The notes: generated by a model from the sequence alone, not told the origin. A stretch of DNA of 64,000 nucleotides from Phytophthora colocasiae (GCA_018806915.1 JAGKQI010000006.1:186001-250000), one strand, 5' to 3'; numbered from the stretch's first letter, positions 21,701 to 32,388 are shown. Numbers and translations: made by a program.

Positions 21701-22053
21701 ACCGGGCCATGCATCGAGGGGCCATGATTCGTCAGTACAACGCCCTCATCCGAAAGGTCCTGAAGCACAAGGACTTCCCAGAGCCGATACTCTCAGAGCC
21801 CGGCATCTGGGTCGTTCCTGACAAGTCCTGTCCCTGGATCTGGCAAGATCCCAGAGTCGCAGAGCTCGGTGGTCCCAAGTGTCTGAGTCTGGAGACGCAA
21901 CTGGGTGACTTGGATGCGATTGAGCCTGCTCGGATGCAATGGGCCACAGTGAACGTGGACGAAGAGTGGCTCCAGTACGTTCCTGCCGAAGTCAAGAAAG
22001 ATCATATGACACCTACAGAGCGTTCCGAGAACCCGATCTCTCTTCGTTATTGA
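18719..22053 (+). pseudogene. Gypsy1 antisense gene (uncharacterised ~1,100-codon protein)
   Basis: Lies between the chromodomain end and the 3' LTR, opposite to pol. Segment 1 (18719-20002) starts MSTAPPGHDPVRNF, has a Ser/Ala/Gly-rich N-terminal third, then a compact region (LLSTEEVDRLFRQGL .. RGRHIANAYGGPCVLVGYEAL .. LREL). A helical, coiled-coil-prone part spans ~19780-20050. The frame shifts near 19950 and continues to 22053, with stops at 20044 (TAG), 20632 (TAG), 20645 (TGA) and 21508 (TGA). The distal half holds an acidic Ser/Asp/Lys tract (DDDSDSDDG) with basic PTKKSKRS, then WLYYGIRVQRV. A C-terminal block has FWERTHWVTMDVEADD and PARMQWATVNVDEEWLQYV. No known domain recognised. It looks nuclear by composition. 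Confidence 0.6.
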
Positions 22054-22439
22054 AACTCAGGTGTCCACCATGGTACCCACGGGAAGGCTGCATTTTGAGA
22101 AGCCCAATAGTTGTCTGCATTCGTGACGTAAACCCCCGGCCTCAGTGTAGCTTCCTAATCCCTTAACGTTCCAATATCACTCCATTTAATCACATTTCTT
22201 CTCATCATCTCATTGCTAGTAACCTTGTATCCTTCAGCACTTAATTCTCCACAAATTCACTTCCACATTCACATTCACACAGTCGTTTTTATATAAGCAG
22301 TAACATGATCGATCACATATCCAAACACACGAATTTCAGAAACAAGACTCTGAAAAACATGCACTCAGATTATCATTCTCTGAAAGTCAATGTCTGAAAT
22401 CCTTCAGATATCAGACTTCCAGATGTGTTTTCAGAGTCA
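22054..22439. other. Gypsy1 region between convergent gene ends
   Basis: No coding sequence seen. AT-rich, holding the 3' ends of the antisense gene (from the left) and of pol/chromodomain (from the right). Several CTCTGAAA/TTTCAGA words occur at 22340-22440. Confidence 0.5.
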
Positions 22440-22796
22440 TTAGACTCTGGGGTGATCGTTTCCAGCCTGCATCGCCTGAAAACGGGCTCGTGCTCGTGCA
22501 CTCTGGTTGAATTCGTAAAGTAATGCTCCACAGTTCAACTTCGATAATGGTAACCACTCAGTTTCATCGTAACCTTTCCACTTAACCAGATATTCGCGCA
22601 GGCGTTTAGACATCCTGGTACGCTTGCTCCAGCGGGTATCCAAAATCTTCTCCACTTCATACTCGTCGTTGTCAGTATCAGGTTCCCAACTATCTTCTGG
22701 TAACAAGGCAGCGTCAAAGTCATCATCTTCTGGAATCTGAAGCTCTGCTGTTGGTCGTGGGAAACAGGGCTCTGGGCTCAGACGACTCACATGCAC
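22440..22796 (-). CDS. Gypsy1 integrase C-terminal tail with chromodomain
   Basis: Reads HVSRLSPEP, an acidic spacer, then a canonical chromodomain: EYEVEKILDTRWSK, REYLVKWKGY, WLPLSKL and LLYEFNQ, with the aromatic cage positions Y/W/W visible. Chromodomains on gypsy integrases bias insertion toward modified histones. It is in a different frame from pol; the intervening ~60 codons (FRIEEMLDDFRVRLK .. DTGYRV) read in a third frame. Two single-base shifts near 22800-22890 therefore separate it from pol, and the original protein was one polyprotein. Confidence 0.9.
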   Translation of the reverse strand: MHVSRLSPEPCFPRPTAELQIPEDDDFDAALLPEDSWEPDTDNDEYEVEKILDTRWSKRTRMSKRLREYLVKWKGYDETEWLPLSKLNCGALLYEFNQSARARARFQAMQAGNDHPRV

Positions 22797-22803
22797 CCAG
22801 GGT

Positions 22804-25800
22804 TTACGCGATAGCCGGTATCTTCAACCTTGAGTCGCACTCTGAAATCGTCCAGCATTTCCTCGATCCTAAAGGTCCGTGCCACATGTGCGCAAGTTTT
22901 CTGCTCAATCCCGTTTGTACCTTAGGGATGTAGAGCCATACGGCGTCGCCTACAGCGAAACCTGACTTCAGACGCTCTGATAACTCGTTCCACTTTCTGG
23001 TTTGTTCTTCAGACCGGTCACGTTTTGCCTTCTTCTGGAGATCCTCAGCACACGCCACAGCATAACTATAGTCTCGTTGCATCTTCCTTCTCCACTCGTA
23101 AGCAGTCCGCTCCTGAGTTGTCGACGGCTTGGGTCCAAGCATAGCGGACACCGTCCCGTGAGCATCCCAACCATGCACTAAATAGAAAGGTGTTTCCAGA
23201 CGAGTGGCGTCGAATGACGAATTCAGGGCGAACATCAGACGTTCAGCATGATCATCCCAATCACTCTGATCAGCTTCAGAGATATATGCCTTAATCGCGC
23301 GCACCACAGTCTGTACTGATCGCTCCTGCTGGCCGTTGGCTTGAGGCCGGTATCCTAGAGTAGCTCGTTGTCTGCTACCCAAAAGCTCCCTGAAACATTT
23401 GAACACCTCACTCATGAAACGAGGATCTTGATCATGACGAATCAAAGACCTAGCTCCAAAGTTTCTGAAAACGCGTTCCTCATAGGCCTCTGCTACATCC
23501 TGAGCAGTGGTGACACTCATCGGCTTGCACATCACGTGTCCTGAAAACATATCCTGGAACAGCAAGAGAAATGTGTTTCCACGTGCTGATTTCGGCATGT
23601 GGGTCACAAAATCCATAGACACCACTTCAAACGGCCGGCTGGGCTCGATATTCCCAGGTGAAGGTCCGGGATTTGGGGGTCGCCCCTTGCCACTGGCACA
23701 ATCCACACATTCCTTCACGAATCTCTCCACATCGGCATACATGCCCAACCAGTAAAACTCTGAACTCAGCTTCTCAAAGGTTCTCCTGATTCCTTGATGT
23801 CCACCTTGGTAGTCTTCATGAGCATAGTGTAATAGGTCTGAATACAAGTCTCTGGGAACCACCAGTCTGAGTTCGTCAACATTGTCCCGAGGCCGCTCTC
23901 GAGTAGCGCGACTCAGGCGATAAAGTACATCTCTAGAATCCAGAACAAAGTCCTCGGCAATTCTGGCAAGTTTCCTGACTCGGGTTCGTGGTAAATCTCC
24001 CACATCGCCTTTCAGAAACTTTATGAGCTCAACCAAGTACGGGTCCTGGCTCTGATGCGCCTTAATCCGTCGCCAGCGTTCTGCCTGGAACTCCAAAGGC
24101 CCCAAAGGTCCTCGTTCCTCATCATCCTCCGGCGGATTAGCGTCAAGCGGACCTTGGGCACGGGTTACAACAATCAATATTCTGGCTGATCGAGGCAGGG
24201 GTGCGGATTCCGGACCAGAGACATCCTCAGATTCTGGTGACGCATTATGATTTTCAGAGTCTGGTAGCTTTGACTCTTGAACTTCCATGTTCGGGACTGA
24301 GCGAGGCTTCATCAGTTTCTCATGAGCTTTGGATACCAGTTGCAGATGCATAAGTTCATCCTCATCTTGTACTCGCCACTCTTCCCCAAGGGTCAGAGTC
24401 TTCGAGGTCAGGTAATCCGCCGCTTGGTTGAACTCGCGCTTCACATGCACCAACTTCAGAGTCTGAAACTTGGTTTTCAGAGACTCAAATTCGGCCAACC
24501 TCCGTTGCAAGTTAGGCTGATTGCAGTTGATCAGTCCCTGAGCTTGTTGTATCGCGATGCGTGAGTCTCCCACAACCACCAGCTCCTGTATTCCGTGGTC
24601 GAGTGCCATCTTCAGACCATGATTCAGGCCACAGTACTCTGAGTCGTTCACCGTGACATCTGTCAGGGGAAATCCTCGTGCTTCCAGGACACCCCACCCA
24701 GGGAGCTTCCAGAGTATACACCCACAGCTTCCCAGACGAGTAGACGTCTTTGCGGCACCGTCGAAACTCAGAACGTAACCCTGATAGTCCGCTTCCAGCA
24801 TTTCCACACTGATAGGAACTGGCGGCTTGACTCGCCCCTTGACTGGAATCAGATTTTCAGAGACTTCGTCCAGATGCTCCCTAGGAGTTATGCCTGCGCC
24901 GAGTATAGCTGGGAGTCCGTCTTCATCACGCTGAACCCGGCGAATCTCCAAGTTCCACTGCGACAACTTCAGACCCCACTTGACATTTCTGCCGTCGGTG
25001 GAGCTCGATGTCAGCAACCATTTCAGGACAGAGTATCTGGTATAGATCACAATCACCGGACTTGACTCCACCAGAGCTCTGAAGTTCTCCAAAACTCCGA
25101 TGATCGCGATCACCTCCTTCTCAGCGAAATGATACCTGAGTTCGGCATCATTCAGGACACGACCTGTGAACCGGACCGGGTGAATTATTCCCTCATATTC
25201 TTGTCCCAAAACTGCCGAAGCAGCCCAAGGGTTTGCGTGTGGAATGATAACAAACGGTCTGGTTCGGTCTGGGTGTCTGAGTAGTGGAGTAGAGACTATC
25301 TTGCGTTTCAGGATCTCGAATGCCTCTTTCGCACGAGTCAGGTCTCGTCCAGCACGAATCTGCTCGTCCGTCAGCTCATAGAGGGTAGCAGCGATCACCG
25401 GTAAATCCTCAATAAACTTGTTGTAATAATTGAGGCTTCCCATGAAACTCTGAACTCCCTTCAGCGAAGACGGAAATGGCAGTTCTTCAACTCCTTTGAC
25501 GGTCTTGGGTGTTGCCCTCAGACCTTCGGCACTGATTTCGTGGGAGAGGTACGGTATCGACAACTTCCCAAACTCGCTCTTGGGCAAACTCACAGAAATG
25601 TTCCAGTAACGAAGCCTGAATAGCAGGGCGTTCAAGTCGTCACATAGTTGGTCCCAAGTCGGTGCTCCATGTGCAATGTCGTCGATATACGAACTCCTCC
25701 CCAGGACTGGGCCCATACATGTGGGGACAGGAATATTCCTCTGAAAGACAGTCATCTGACTTATGAGTGCTGGCATCTCTGAAATCGGAGTATGGTTCTC

Positions 25801-27774
25801 AGAGTCTGAAACTTGGTTTTCAGAGTTCTGAGGCTGGAGTTGCAGAAATTCCAGAACCTCCGCATCAACTTCAGCTTCTTCTTCTGGTGACAGTCTCACG
25901 AATCCCCACAGGCAATTATCCAACATAGCCTGATACACAAGAGGGGCGTTTTTCAGACCAAACGGCATCCTCACCCACTGAAAATGCCCAAACGGGCAAA
26001 CGAAAGCTGATATCAATCGTGCACGCTCCGTCATCCTGATCGCCCAAAAACCGCTAGCCATATCCAGGCTCATGAACCACATAGCAGCCTCAAAACCGAT
26101 TAGGAGGTCGTCAATAAGAGGCAGAGGGTAGCGCGACAGTTGAATAAAGCCATTCACAATGCGATAGTCGATGCACATGTGAATGTCAACACCGTGTTTC
26201 TTTAGAACGATCACGATAGGAGATGCCCATGGTGAGTTGGAGTACTCGATCAAACCAGTGTCCAGAAGTTTCTTCAGAAGCTCGTACACCTTCAGCATGA
26301 GGTGGGGAGCGACGGACCTCGGACGTTGAGCTACCGGTTTGGCATCTCCCACATCCAGATCACAGACCACGCCCCTTGCCGGTGCGGGAGCTGCATTGCC
26401 GTCTCCCAGGAATATTTTCCTGTGGTGCCTTAGAATATCACGCAGTTTCTTCTCCATTTCTGGAGTCGTCTTTCCAGGCTCTCCAACATCAGCGCTATCG
26501 ATATCGCATTCTGGTGTCAACTCTTCCAGCTCAGGCAACATGACCAGTTGGTCGCGTAATTGAGCGAGGAGTTCCGTACCTTCTCGCATATACACACCTG
26601 GCTCCAGGTCTAATTCTTCACTCGAAACGTTCATACACCGCTCGTATTCCACTCGTAACTTTTCCACAGGCGTTCCAGGCATCCCGTGAATGGGGATATC
26701 CCAAGACTCGTCCATTAAGTACAAATCGTCTGCAGGCAACTCCAGAGTCTGAAGATTGTTTTGGAGACACTCAAATTCCGAGTCTAAGACGTCATCGTCA
26801 ATAGCAACGGACCCGTCACCAGGGTCTGTGTGCGAAGTACTTTCAGAGAATGTTTCCAAATCTCTGGTATCTGTACTGATATCCGCACCTCCCATTGATT
26901 CACCGTGGCGACCATCCTCCGTCTGGGTGGATGCATCCAGGGCGAAGCGCACTCGCTTCATGGTCGGTGGTGAATCTGGTTTCACGAACTGCACTCGAGC
27001 GTTATCAGAACCTTGGACGTTGCAGTATTTCAGTCGGCCATGGGTTCTGGGCGATCTACACACGGGGGTTGCGGCTCGCTTCATACGACTCTTAGTCTCT
27101 GGTGACGGGGTGCTTTCCAGAATCAGAACTTCCCAGTCACGATAGGCAGCGGAACCTGGACGCACGAAAAGTCCATGCCTTGGGAAGAAACCAAATTCCA
27201 CGATCCTCGCGACAGCAGAGAGTTCATTGACCCACGTGTTCTTATCAGAGATATTTACCACGCGAACGGCCACAGGCCAAGATCGAGCCGCATAAATCAG
27301 CTGAGTAACCCAGCGATCACCGCGTCCGGCCCGCACGACTTCCCTTTGGGGGTTCGTTGGTCCATAGTCAATTCGGACAATAAACTCTTCACCCGGACTC
27401 AGAAGAACAGCCTCACTTGGTCTAACCGACCTGTTACGACCAATGTGATCACCAGGTTCCCAATTGCACATCATCACCACTACCTCGTCTGGTAACGACA
27501 CCAGACCTTCACGAGCTCTAATTCTCACTCCAGCAGCAAACATAAAACCTATTCCCAAAAGCACGTCGATTCCTTCGCCGATATTCGCGACCCAAACATC
27601 CACAATGTATACCACTCTTGGCCCAAGTGTCAATTTGATCTCAGCGCTGGCACCGATATATGTTGGAACACCACCCATCCCTGACACCTTGGTCTGCTTG
27701 TGCGACTTAAGTCTGAGTCCGAGCTTACGCGCAAGGTCATAACTCAGAATATTTATGGTCGCACCAGTATCCAA
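22804..27774 (-). CDS. Gypsy1 pol: protease, RT, two RNases H, integrase
   Basis: A 1,656-codon open frame. Protease DTGATINILS is at residues 2-11. RT runs about 508-800, with PWASPIVIVLKK, LDMASGFWAI and YIDD near residue 694. An extra ~60-residue Ser/Glu-rich peptide sits just before YIDD. The RT-linked RNase H (~820-940) is degenerate: PHAN replaces the usual TDAS and YTRY replaces YTDH. An archaeal-type RNase H (~1000-1125) keeps its acidic residues: SFDGAAKTS, NDSEYCGL, VVGDSRIA and NQAADYL. Integrase has the zinc region GHQGIRRTF .. CVDCASGKG and the core MDFVTH, RHDQDPRF and NGQQERSV. It copies and integrates the element. The start is a frame boundary, not an initiator; gag-protease lies upstream. 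Confidence 0.93.
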   Translation of the reverse strand: MDTGATINILSYDLARKLGLRLKSHKQTKVSGMGGVPTYIGASAEIKLTLGPRVVYIVDVWVANIGEGIDVLLGIGFMFAAGVRIRAREGLVSLPDEVVVMMCNWEPGDHIGRNRSVRPSEAVLLSPGEEFIVRIDYGPTNPQREVVRAGRGDRWVTQLIYAARSWPVAVRVVNISDKNTWVNELSAVARIVEFGFFPRHGLFVRPGSAAYRDWEVLILESTPSPETKSRMKRAATPVCRSPRTHGRLKYCNVQGSDNARVQFVKPDSPPTMKRVRFALDASTQTEDGRHGESMGGADISTDTRDLETFSESTSHTDPGDGSVAIDDDVLDSEFECLQNNLQTLELPADDLYLMDESWDIPIHGMPGTPVEKLRVEYERCMNVSSEELDLEPGVYMREGTELLAQLRDQLVMLPELEELTPECDIDSADVGEPGKTTPEMEKKLRDILRHHRKIFLGDGNAAPAPARGVVCDLDVGDAKPVAQRPRSVAPHLMLKVYELLKKLLDTGLIEYSNSPWASPIVIVLKKHGVDIHMCIDYRIVNGFIQLSRYPLPLIDDLLIGFEAAMWFMSLDMASGFWAIRMTERARLISAFVCPFGHFQWVRMPFGLKNAPLVYQAMLDNCLWGFVRLSPEEEAEVDAEVLEFLQLQPQNSENQVSDSENHTPISEMPALISQMTVFQRNIPVPTCMGPVLGRSSYIDDIAHGAPTWDQLCDDLNALLFRLRYWNISVSLPKSEFGKLSIPYLSHEISAEGLRATPKTVKGVEELPFPSSLKGVQSFMGSLNYYNKFIEDLPVIAATLYELTDEQIRAGRDLTRAKEAFEILKRKIVSTPLLRHPDRTRPFVIIPHANPWAASAVLGQEYEGIIHPVRFTGRVLNDAELRYHFAEKEVIAIIGVLENFRALVESSPVIVIYTRYSVLKWLLTSSSTDGRNVKWGLKLSQWNLEIRRVQRDEDGLPAILGAGITPREHLDEVSENLIPVKGRVKPPVPISVEMLEADYQGYVLSFDGAAKTSTRLGSCGCILWKLPGWGVLEARGFPLTDVTVNDSEYCGLNHGLKMALDHGIQELVVVGDSRIAIQQAQGLINCNQPNLQRRLAEFESLKTKFQTLKLVHVKREFNQAADYLTSKTLTLGEEWRVQDEDELMHLQLVSKAHEKLMKPRSVPNMEVQESKLPDSENHNASPESEDVSGPESAPLPRSARILIVVTRAQGPLDANPPEDDEERGPLGPLEFQAERWRRIKAHQSQDPYLVELIKFLKGDVGDLPRTRVRKLARIAEDFVLDSRDVLYRLSRATRERPRDNVDELRLVVPRDLYSDLLHYAHEDYQGGHQGIRRTFEKLSSEFYWLGMYADVERFVKECVDCASGKGRPPNPGPSPGNIEPSRPFEVVSMDFVTHMPKSARGNTFLLLFQDMFSGHVMCKPMSVTTAQDVAEAYEERVFRNFGARSLIRHDQDPRFMSEVFKCFRELLGSRQRATLGYRPQANGQQERSVQTVVRAIKAYISEADQSDWDDHAERLMFALNSSFDATRLETPFYLVHGWDAHGTVSAMLGPKPSTTQERTAYEWRRKMQRDYSYAVACAEDLQKKAKRDRSEEQTRKWNELSERLKSGFAVGDAVWLYIPKVQTGLSRKLAHMWHGPLGSRKCWTISECDSRLKIPAIA

Positions 27775-28037
27775 TAGTATCCTGGTCCGATGATCACCAC
27801 ATCCCTCTTCGACCGATCAGGGTAGTTGTCTTCCCACCAGCCATAACATTCGCCATCCTTCAACCTGAACGACACTGAGTCGTCTGATGTCGGGTCGGCG
27901 TTTTCAGCGATCTCAGGTAACTTGTTTCCTGAGTTTCCGGAAGGTATGGTTGATTCTTGGGCAAAAGAATTCATGCATTGTTGATCATTATCTTGAATCT
28001 TTCTCAGCTCCGGTCCTACACACACTAGAACACACAA
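27753..28037 (-). pseudogene. Gypsy1 gag-protease junction segment
   Basis: About 95 codons, from a PELRKIQDNDQQCMNS-type spacer through PTSDDSVSFRLKDGECYGWW to GPGYYWILVRP. The last codons run into the protease one base out of frame, with LLDTGAT following in the pol frame. A single-base shift near 27770 therefore separates it from pol. Confidence 0.6.
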
Positions 28038-28090
28038 CTCTGGGGTAATGCCATGCCCGGCGCGTTTCGGATCCCCATCCGACGGGCATA

Positions 28091-28822
28091 TTAGTTTAAC
28101 GGCTTCCCAGAGTCTGTCTCATCACCCAGGAGTTTCTCCCGTAGGTGGTTCGGCATGTCCTTGAGTGCGCCTTGTCGAGCGAGTTGCTTGAGTGCTTCCA
28201 GCGTTTTTAGATCTTCACAAGGTTTTCCAGGGTGTACTCTTCCACATACTTCACAGGGTGGCATCCGACACATTCGACTCGGGTGTCCCTTCTCCTGGCA
28301 TCGGTCACACGTGACATCTCTCCAGCAATCTTCCTCTGAGTGTCCTGAGCGTTGACATTTTTCACAGAACTTGTTCCAATAGCCACTATTCTCGTGACGC
28401 CTCTGGTGGAATCCTTGACCTGACGATCCAGACGGAGACTGGGGCGGCGGACGCCATCCCATGTTATCCATCACTTGATATACTTCATTCGTCAGAGTCT
28501 GCGTCCAATCTGCACTTGGTGGAGCCTTTGAATTGTTCGAAGATGCCTGCGCAGTACTTTCATCGCGGGTAGACTCTGAAATCGCACTTGGAGTTCTGGA
28601 ATCACCAGTCTGATCTCTGGTATCCTGATTGGATTTCAGAGACTCCTTATGATTTTCAGAGTTTTCAGAGTTATAATCTTCAGAATCCACGTCCCTTGCG
28701 ACATAAGTCCGATGCACACGCTTGGGCTTAAACTGTACTCGCGGAATATTATCAGCCCGGGAATCTCGAGACTTGGCAGGGGTCATCTCTTGGTCACACA
28801 TCTTCATCTTGCTGCAAGGCAT
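28091..28822 (-). pseudogene. Gypsy1 nucleocapsid segment with zinc knuckles
   Basis: A Ser/Asn/Arg-rich region precedes three consecutive cysteine motifs: CEKCQRSGHSEEDC, CDRCQEKGHPSRMC and CEVCGRVHPGKPC. The first two are classical C-X2-C-X4-H-X4-C nucleocapsid knuckles for RNA binding; the third is a variant. The N-terminal spacer carries DSRTPSAISES and SENSENHKES, the peptide form of the CAGACTCTG word. It is one frame off the capsid segment upstream. Confidence 0.85.
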
Positions 28823-29702
28823 ACTCCAAGTCTGAAATCCGTCGGAATCTCTGACCTTGCAGCGAAGTTTTCAGACGTGCATCCTTCAGCTTTGTGATGA
28901 ATCGCAGCACATGCTTCTCGAGACGGTTGGATGACTTTCTGAAATCAATGTCAGCTTTCCCAGCGGCAGAGTTAAGTCGGTAGAAAAATTCAATCATAGC
29001 CATCGTGAAGTACCTCTTGGAATACGATGGCCGAGCTTTGCAGTAACGTTTCTTGAACTCTGAAGACAGCTCTTTTCAGTCACGGGACACACTTTTGGGA
29101 AGCTGGTTAAACCAGTCTCGCGCAGACACGGGGAGCTTCAACTTGAGTTCCTGGATGCGCGTCTTTAATCGACCACCCTCCTTGAGATGCCATATTCGTA
29201 AACCGTTCCCACCAGTGGACGCGTTCCCTGAGCGTAGCTCTGGGGTCGAATTCTCAAGGTTGTTAGAGTTCATGAACGGCCTCAGTGTCAGAAGTGTGGT
29301 TCCGGCCTGTGCTTGAGTTGCAGCCGTCATATTCACCACTTCACCTGGCTCCGAGTTCTCTGATGACGAGCTCGCAGAGTCTAAACTCGAGTCATCATAG
29401 TCTCCACCAGAGACTGGCGCTCTATCATGGCGTTTCTCTCTGCGAGACGCTCTTCAGTCTCCATTAGGTCGTCTAGCTTCTGTTTTCCGCGGCGGATCTC
29501 GTCTTGGAGTAGATGCGCGTCTAGTGTCACCCTTGACCTCTGTCACCGGGGTCACTTGAGTCACCTGGGTGGCCGTAGCAGTAGTAGCGACGCCATTCCT
29601 CTCCGCCTTCACTCGCGTCGTCCCCGTGCTTCGTGCAGAGGCAGCTTGCTGGAAGGTCGCAACCTCTCGAGATTCCGTCTTGAGGACCGGTGAATGTGGC
29701 AT
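28794..29702 (-). pseudogene. Gypsy1 capsid segment
   Basis: Same frame as the coiled-coil part upstream, with stops between pieces. It contains LPVSARDWFNQLPKSV, the retrotransposon capsid motif. It then has AMIEFFYRLNSAAGKADIDF and HVLRFITKLKDARL, typical of Gypsy gag. Stops near 29454 and 29076 and the gap to 29003 show decay. It would form the virus-like particle. Confidence 0.8.
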
Positions 29703-29732
29703 GGGTTCAACCCCAACCCTACTTGCGTCACT

Positions 29733-32295
29733 TCAGATTTCCGATCCTGATTTTGGGTACATAGTTGCAACTTCAGGGTTCCCAGTGTTAAACACCGGGG
29801 TTGCAGTTGCTGAATCCGGGTGACCGACCCTTTGTGCCTCTTGAACTTGGGATAATGTCGCTCGAAGGTTTCTTAACTGACCGGCTTGGAACCGTTGCAT
29901 GTTCTGAGAACTTTCTTTCTCCCTGTCGCGCTCGGCTTCCACGTCTTTCATTCGCTGCTGTAAGGCTTCCATTCGAGAAATCCAGTCTCGTTTCATCTCA
30001 TCAGTCGCACGTGCACGTTCGGCCTCAGTCTCAGCCTCTCTTTGTCGCCAGCGTTCGGCAAACTCTGATTCCAGACGTTGGTTTTCAGAGTTCCGAAGCT
30101 CCGATTTCAGAGTTTCCAACCCTGCCGCGCTGTGATTCCTGAGTTTGCTCTCAGGTACCAGACTTCTGCGTTCTTCGGCGTCGTCAGCACGTCTCTCGGC
30201 CTCCAGCCTCGCGTTTTCTGACTTCAGCAAGCGCTCAGTGAGTATCTGAATCTCGCGTCTTGCCTCCAAGTCACGTTGTTCTCGACGACGATCGCGTTCC
30301 ATGGACTCCAAGCGTTCTCGGGCCAAGAACTCCATCTGCGCTTGCTCCATCCGGCTTTGCCACTCCTGCTGCTGCCTCATGACATTCAACTCGATCTGGG
30401 CAGGTCCTGATCTCTGAGAACTTCCAGCTTCCGACTTCGTACGACTCGACGCGATGGAACTCAAGCGTCGGGACGGTGGTTTTAGAAGGTCTTCACTCTT
30501 CACACTTTGGCGGTGGCTCTGGTGACTTTCGCTCCGAGTGGAGGCAGATACAGGTGGAATCCCCGGAGTCAATTGTCTGAAATCCCGTGAAGAATTTCCG
30601 ACAGACGCCTGGTTTCCAGACTTTGCGTCCCACACCTCTGGTCTCTCTCCCGGCATGTCGATATCTTCAAGCTCTGGTTTCACTGGTAACAGCGTTCGCG
30701 CCACTTGGATCCCCATGCCTTCAGAGACCGTTACAACCACATCGGCGCCTTGAGCAATTAACGCCAGACTTCCTGTGGACAGCGGCATATGTGATGCCGC
30801 CCCTCGACTCATGGACATCAAGGACGAGTCTATAGAGCTTCCGCGTGAAGTCTGGAATCCTGATGACTGGTCATCCGAGGTCCCGATGACACTGGGAATT
30901 GGCACGTCCGACATCCGAGTCTGAGAAGTGCTGTGATCTTCAGACATCAGGTTTTCAGAGTCCGGTCGCATGTTATCGGAACGACTCTCATACTGCGGCA
31001 GTGAAGACAGCGATGGCGTTGATAAAGCTGAAGGTGTTGACGGGACTTGTGGGCGCGGCGGTCTCTGCTGTAAGCGCTTGGACCGCGGTGGCTCGTCACT
31101 GCTGAAACCATCAGAACTGTGTGTCACTCGGAGTCCGGTCACCCGGAGTCGCATGATCAGTCGTCGTCCTTGTAGGTCAGCATCCTTGTCAGGTAATACA
31201 CGGTCTGCTTCATCGTGGCTTGTTGTGTCGTCTCGTTTCATGTCTTCCGGGAGTCGGATTACTTGTAACCTGGCGGTCACTGTGGCCCACTCAACCAATT
31301 CCACAACGAGTCGACTCTGAAGTTCGGGCCACACTGCGTACTTAATACTCGAAGACAGCAGACGCCTGCGTCTGAGACCATGTTGGGAGGAGGTTCTGGA
31401 ATTCAAAACCTGCCTCGTACTGCATTGTCAGAAGAATAGCTACGCACTCTGGTGCTGTCAACGTGCTCATCGGGATCTCGACATAGGAAAGGTCTTGGAT
31501 CCGGCCAAAACCATGACGCCTCACGTGAAACTCTGAAATCCACATATCCTCAGGGAAGACGGAGGAACATCGCCACTTGATGTAGTCGCCGCAGCAGCTT
31601 TCAGGAAAGCATCAGCACTAGGCTTCATCGTCGGCCACATATACTCGATGCTTGGCGGGACGACCTTGCCTGTGTCCATATCTCTCCAACGGCGGAACTC
31701 ACGACGCACATACTTCAGAGCACGTTCCCTATCAAGCGAGTCAGCCCTCCCAGACTCTTCAGACGGTGTCTTCAGAGAATCTTCTTCGGACTTGATCGCC
31801 GTGTCATCAGACATTGGTGCGTCTTCAGACGTAGAGCTTGACTTCCAGAGAGTGCAGGTTCTGGTTTCACTTCATCCACGGACTGGCCGGAAGTTGTCGA
31901 ATCTGAACACAGATCGATCACCTCCGGGGACTCCCAACCATATCGACGCCTCCCTCAGACGCCTCATCACCACCCTCGTGGGCAGTGGTCACCTCGTCAC
32001 CAAAAACTTCGACTTCTAACGGGCCTTCAGAACCTTGTTCACCAGAGACAGCAGGTGTCTTCTGAGCTTCTGGTTCTTCGGCAGGCTGGTCTTCGACTGC
32101 CGGTTCTGGGACGCTCACACTCTCAGCTGCCTTCTTCTCTCGCGCGGCTTTCCTCTTCTCGCGGGCCGCCTTCTGGACAGCATCCAAGTCTGGTTGCTCT
32201 TCAGGCGACAAACCTTGTAGACGCTTGGACTGACGTGTCGGAATACTTCGACCACGACCACGGCGTCCTCCTCTCGTAGATCCTGGTGTAGCCAT
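29733..32295 (-). pseudogene. Gypsy1 gag N-terminal region with long coiled coil
   Basis: Likely gag start is the ATG at 32295 (ATPGSTRGGRRGRGRSIPTR, a basic N-terminus, then KAAREKRKAAREKK), 94 bases inside the 5' LTR boundary. The frame breaks and resumes at 31814 and 31406. The longest piece (31406-29733, 557 codons) begins disordered and Ser-rich. It ends in ~200 residues of Glu/Arg/Gln heptad-like sequence (for example MEQAQMEFLARERLESMERD and ERWRQREAETEAERARA), a strong coiled coil. Gag this long is unusual. The coiled coil is visible; its role in particle assembly is inferred. Confidence 0.7.
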
Positions 32296-32369
32296 CTTGA
32301 ATATAGACGCTTGACAGGAAACTTTCTCTTCTTGTACTATCAAATCCGGTGATATCATGATCTCCAAAG

Positions 32370-32388
32370 ATCCGGGCACGCGCACCAG
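32370..32388 (-). promoter_or_regulatory. Gypsy1 primer-binding site candidate
   Basis: In element sense, two bases after the 5' LTR, the sequence begins TGGTGCGCGTGCCCGGATC. It starts with TGG as expected for complementarity to a tRNA CCA end, and the complement CCGGGCACGCGCACCA looks like the 3' end of a tRNA. I could not assign the tRNA. Confidence 0.55.

Noticed and set aside
26339..27742. Several plus-strand ORFs opposite Gypsy1 protease/pol
   Set aside because: These are shadows of the long pol frame with no family features and no continuity with the antisense gene at 18719-22053.
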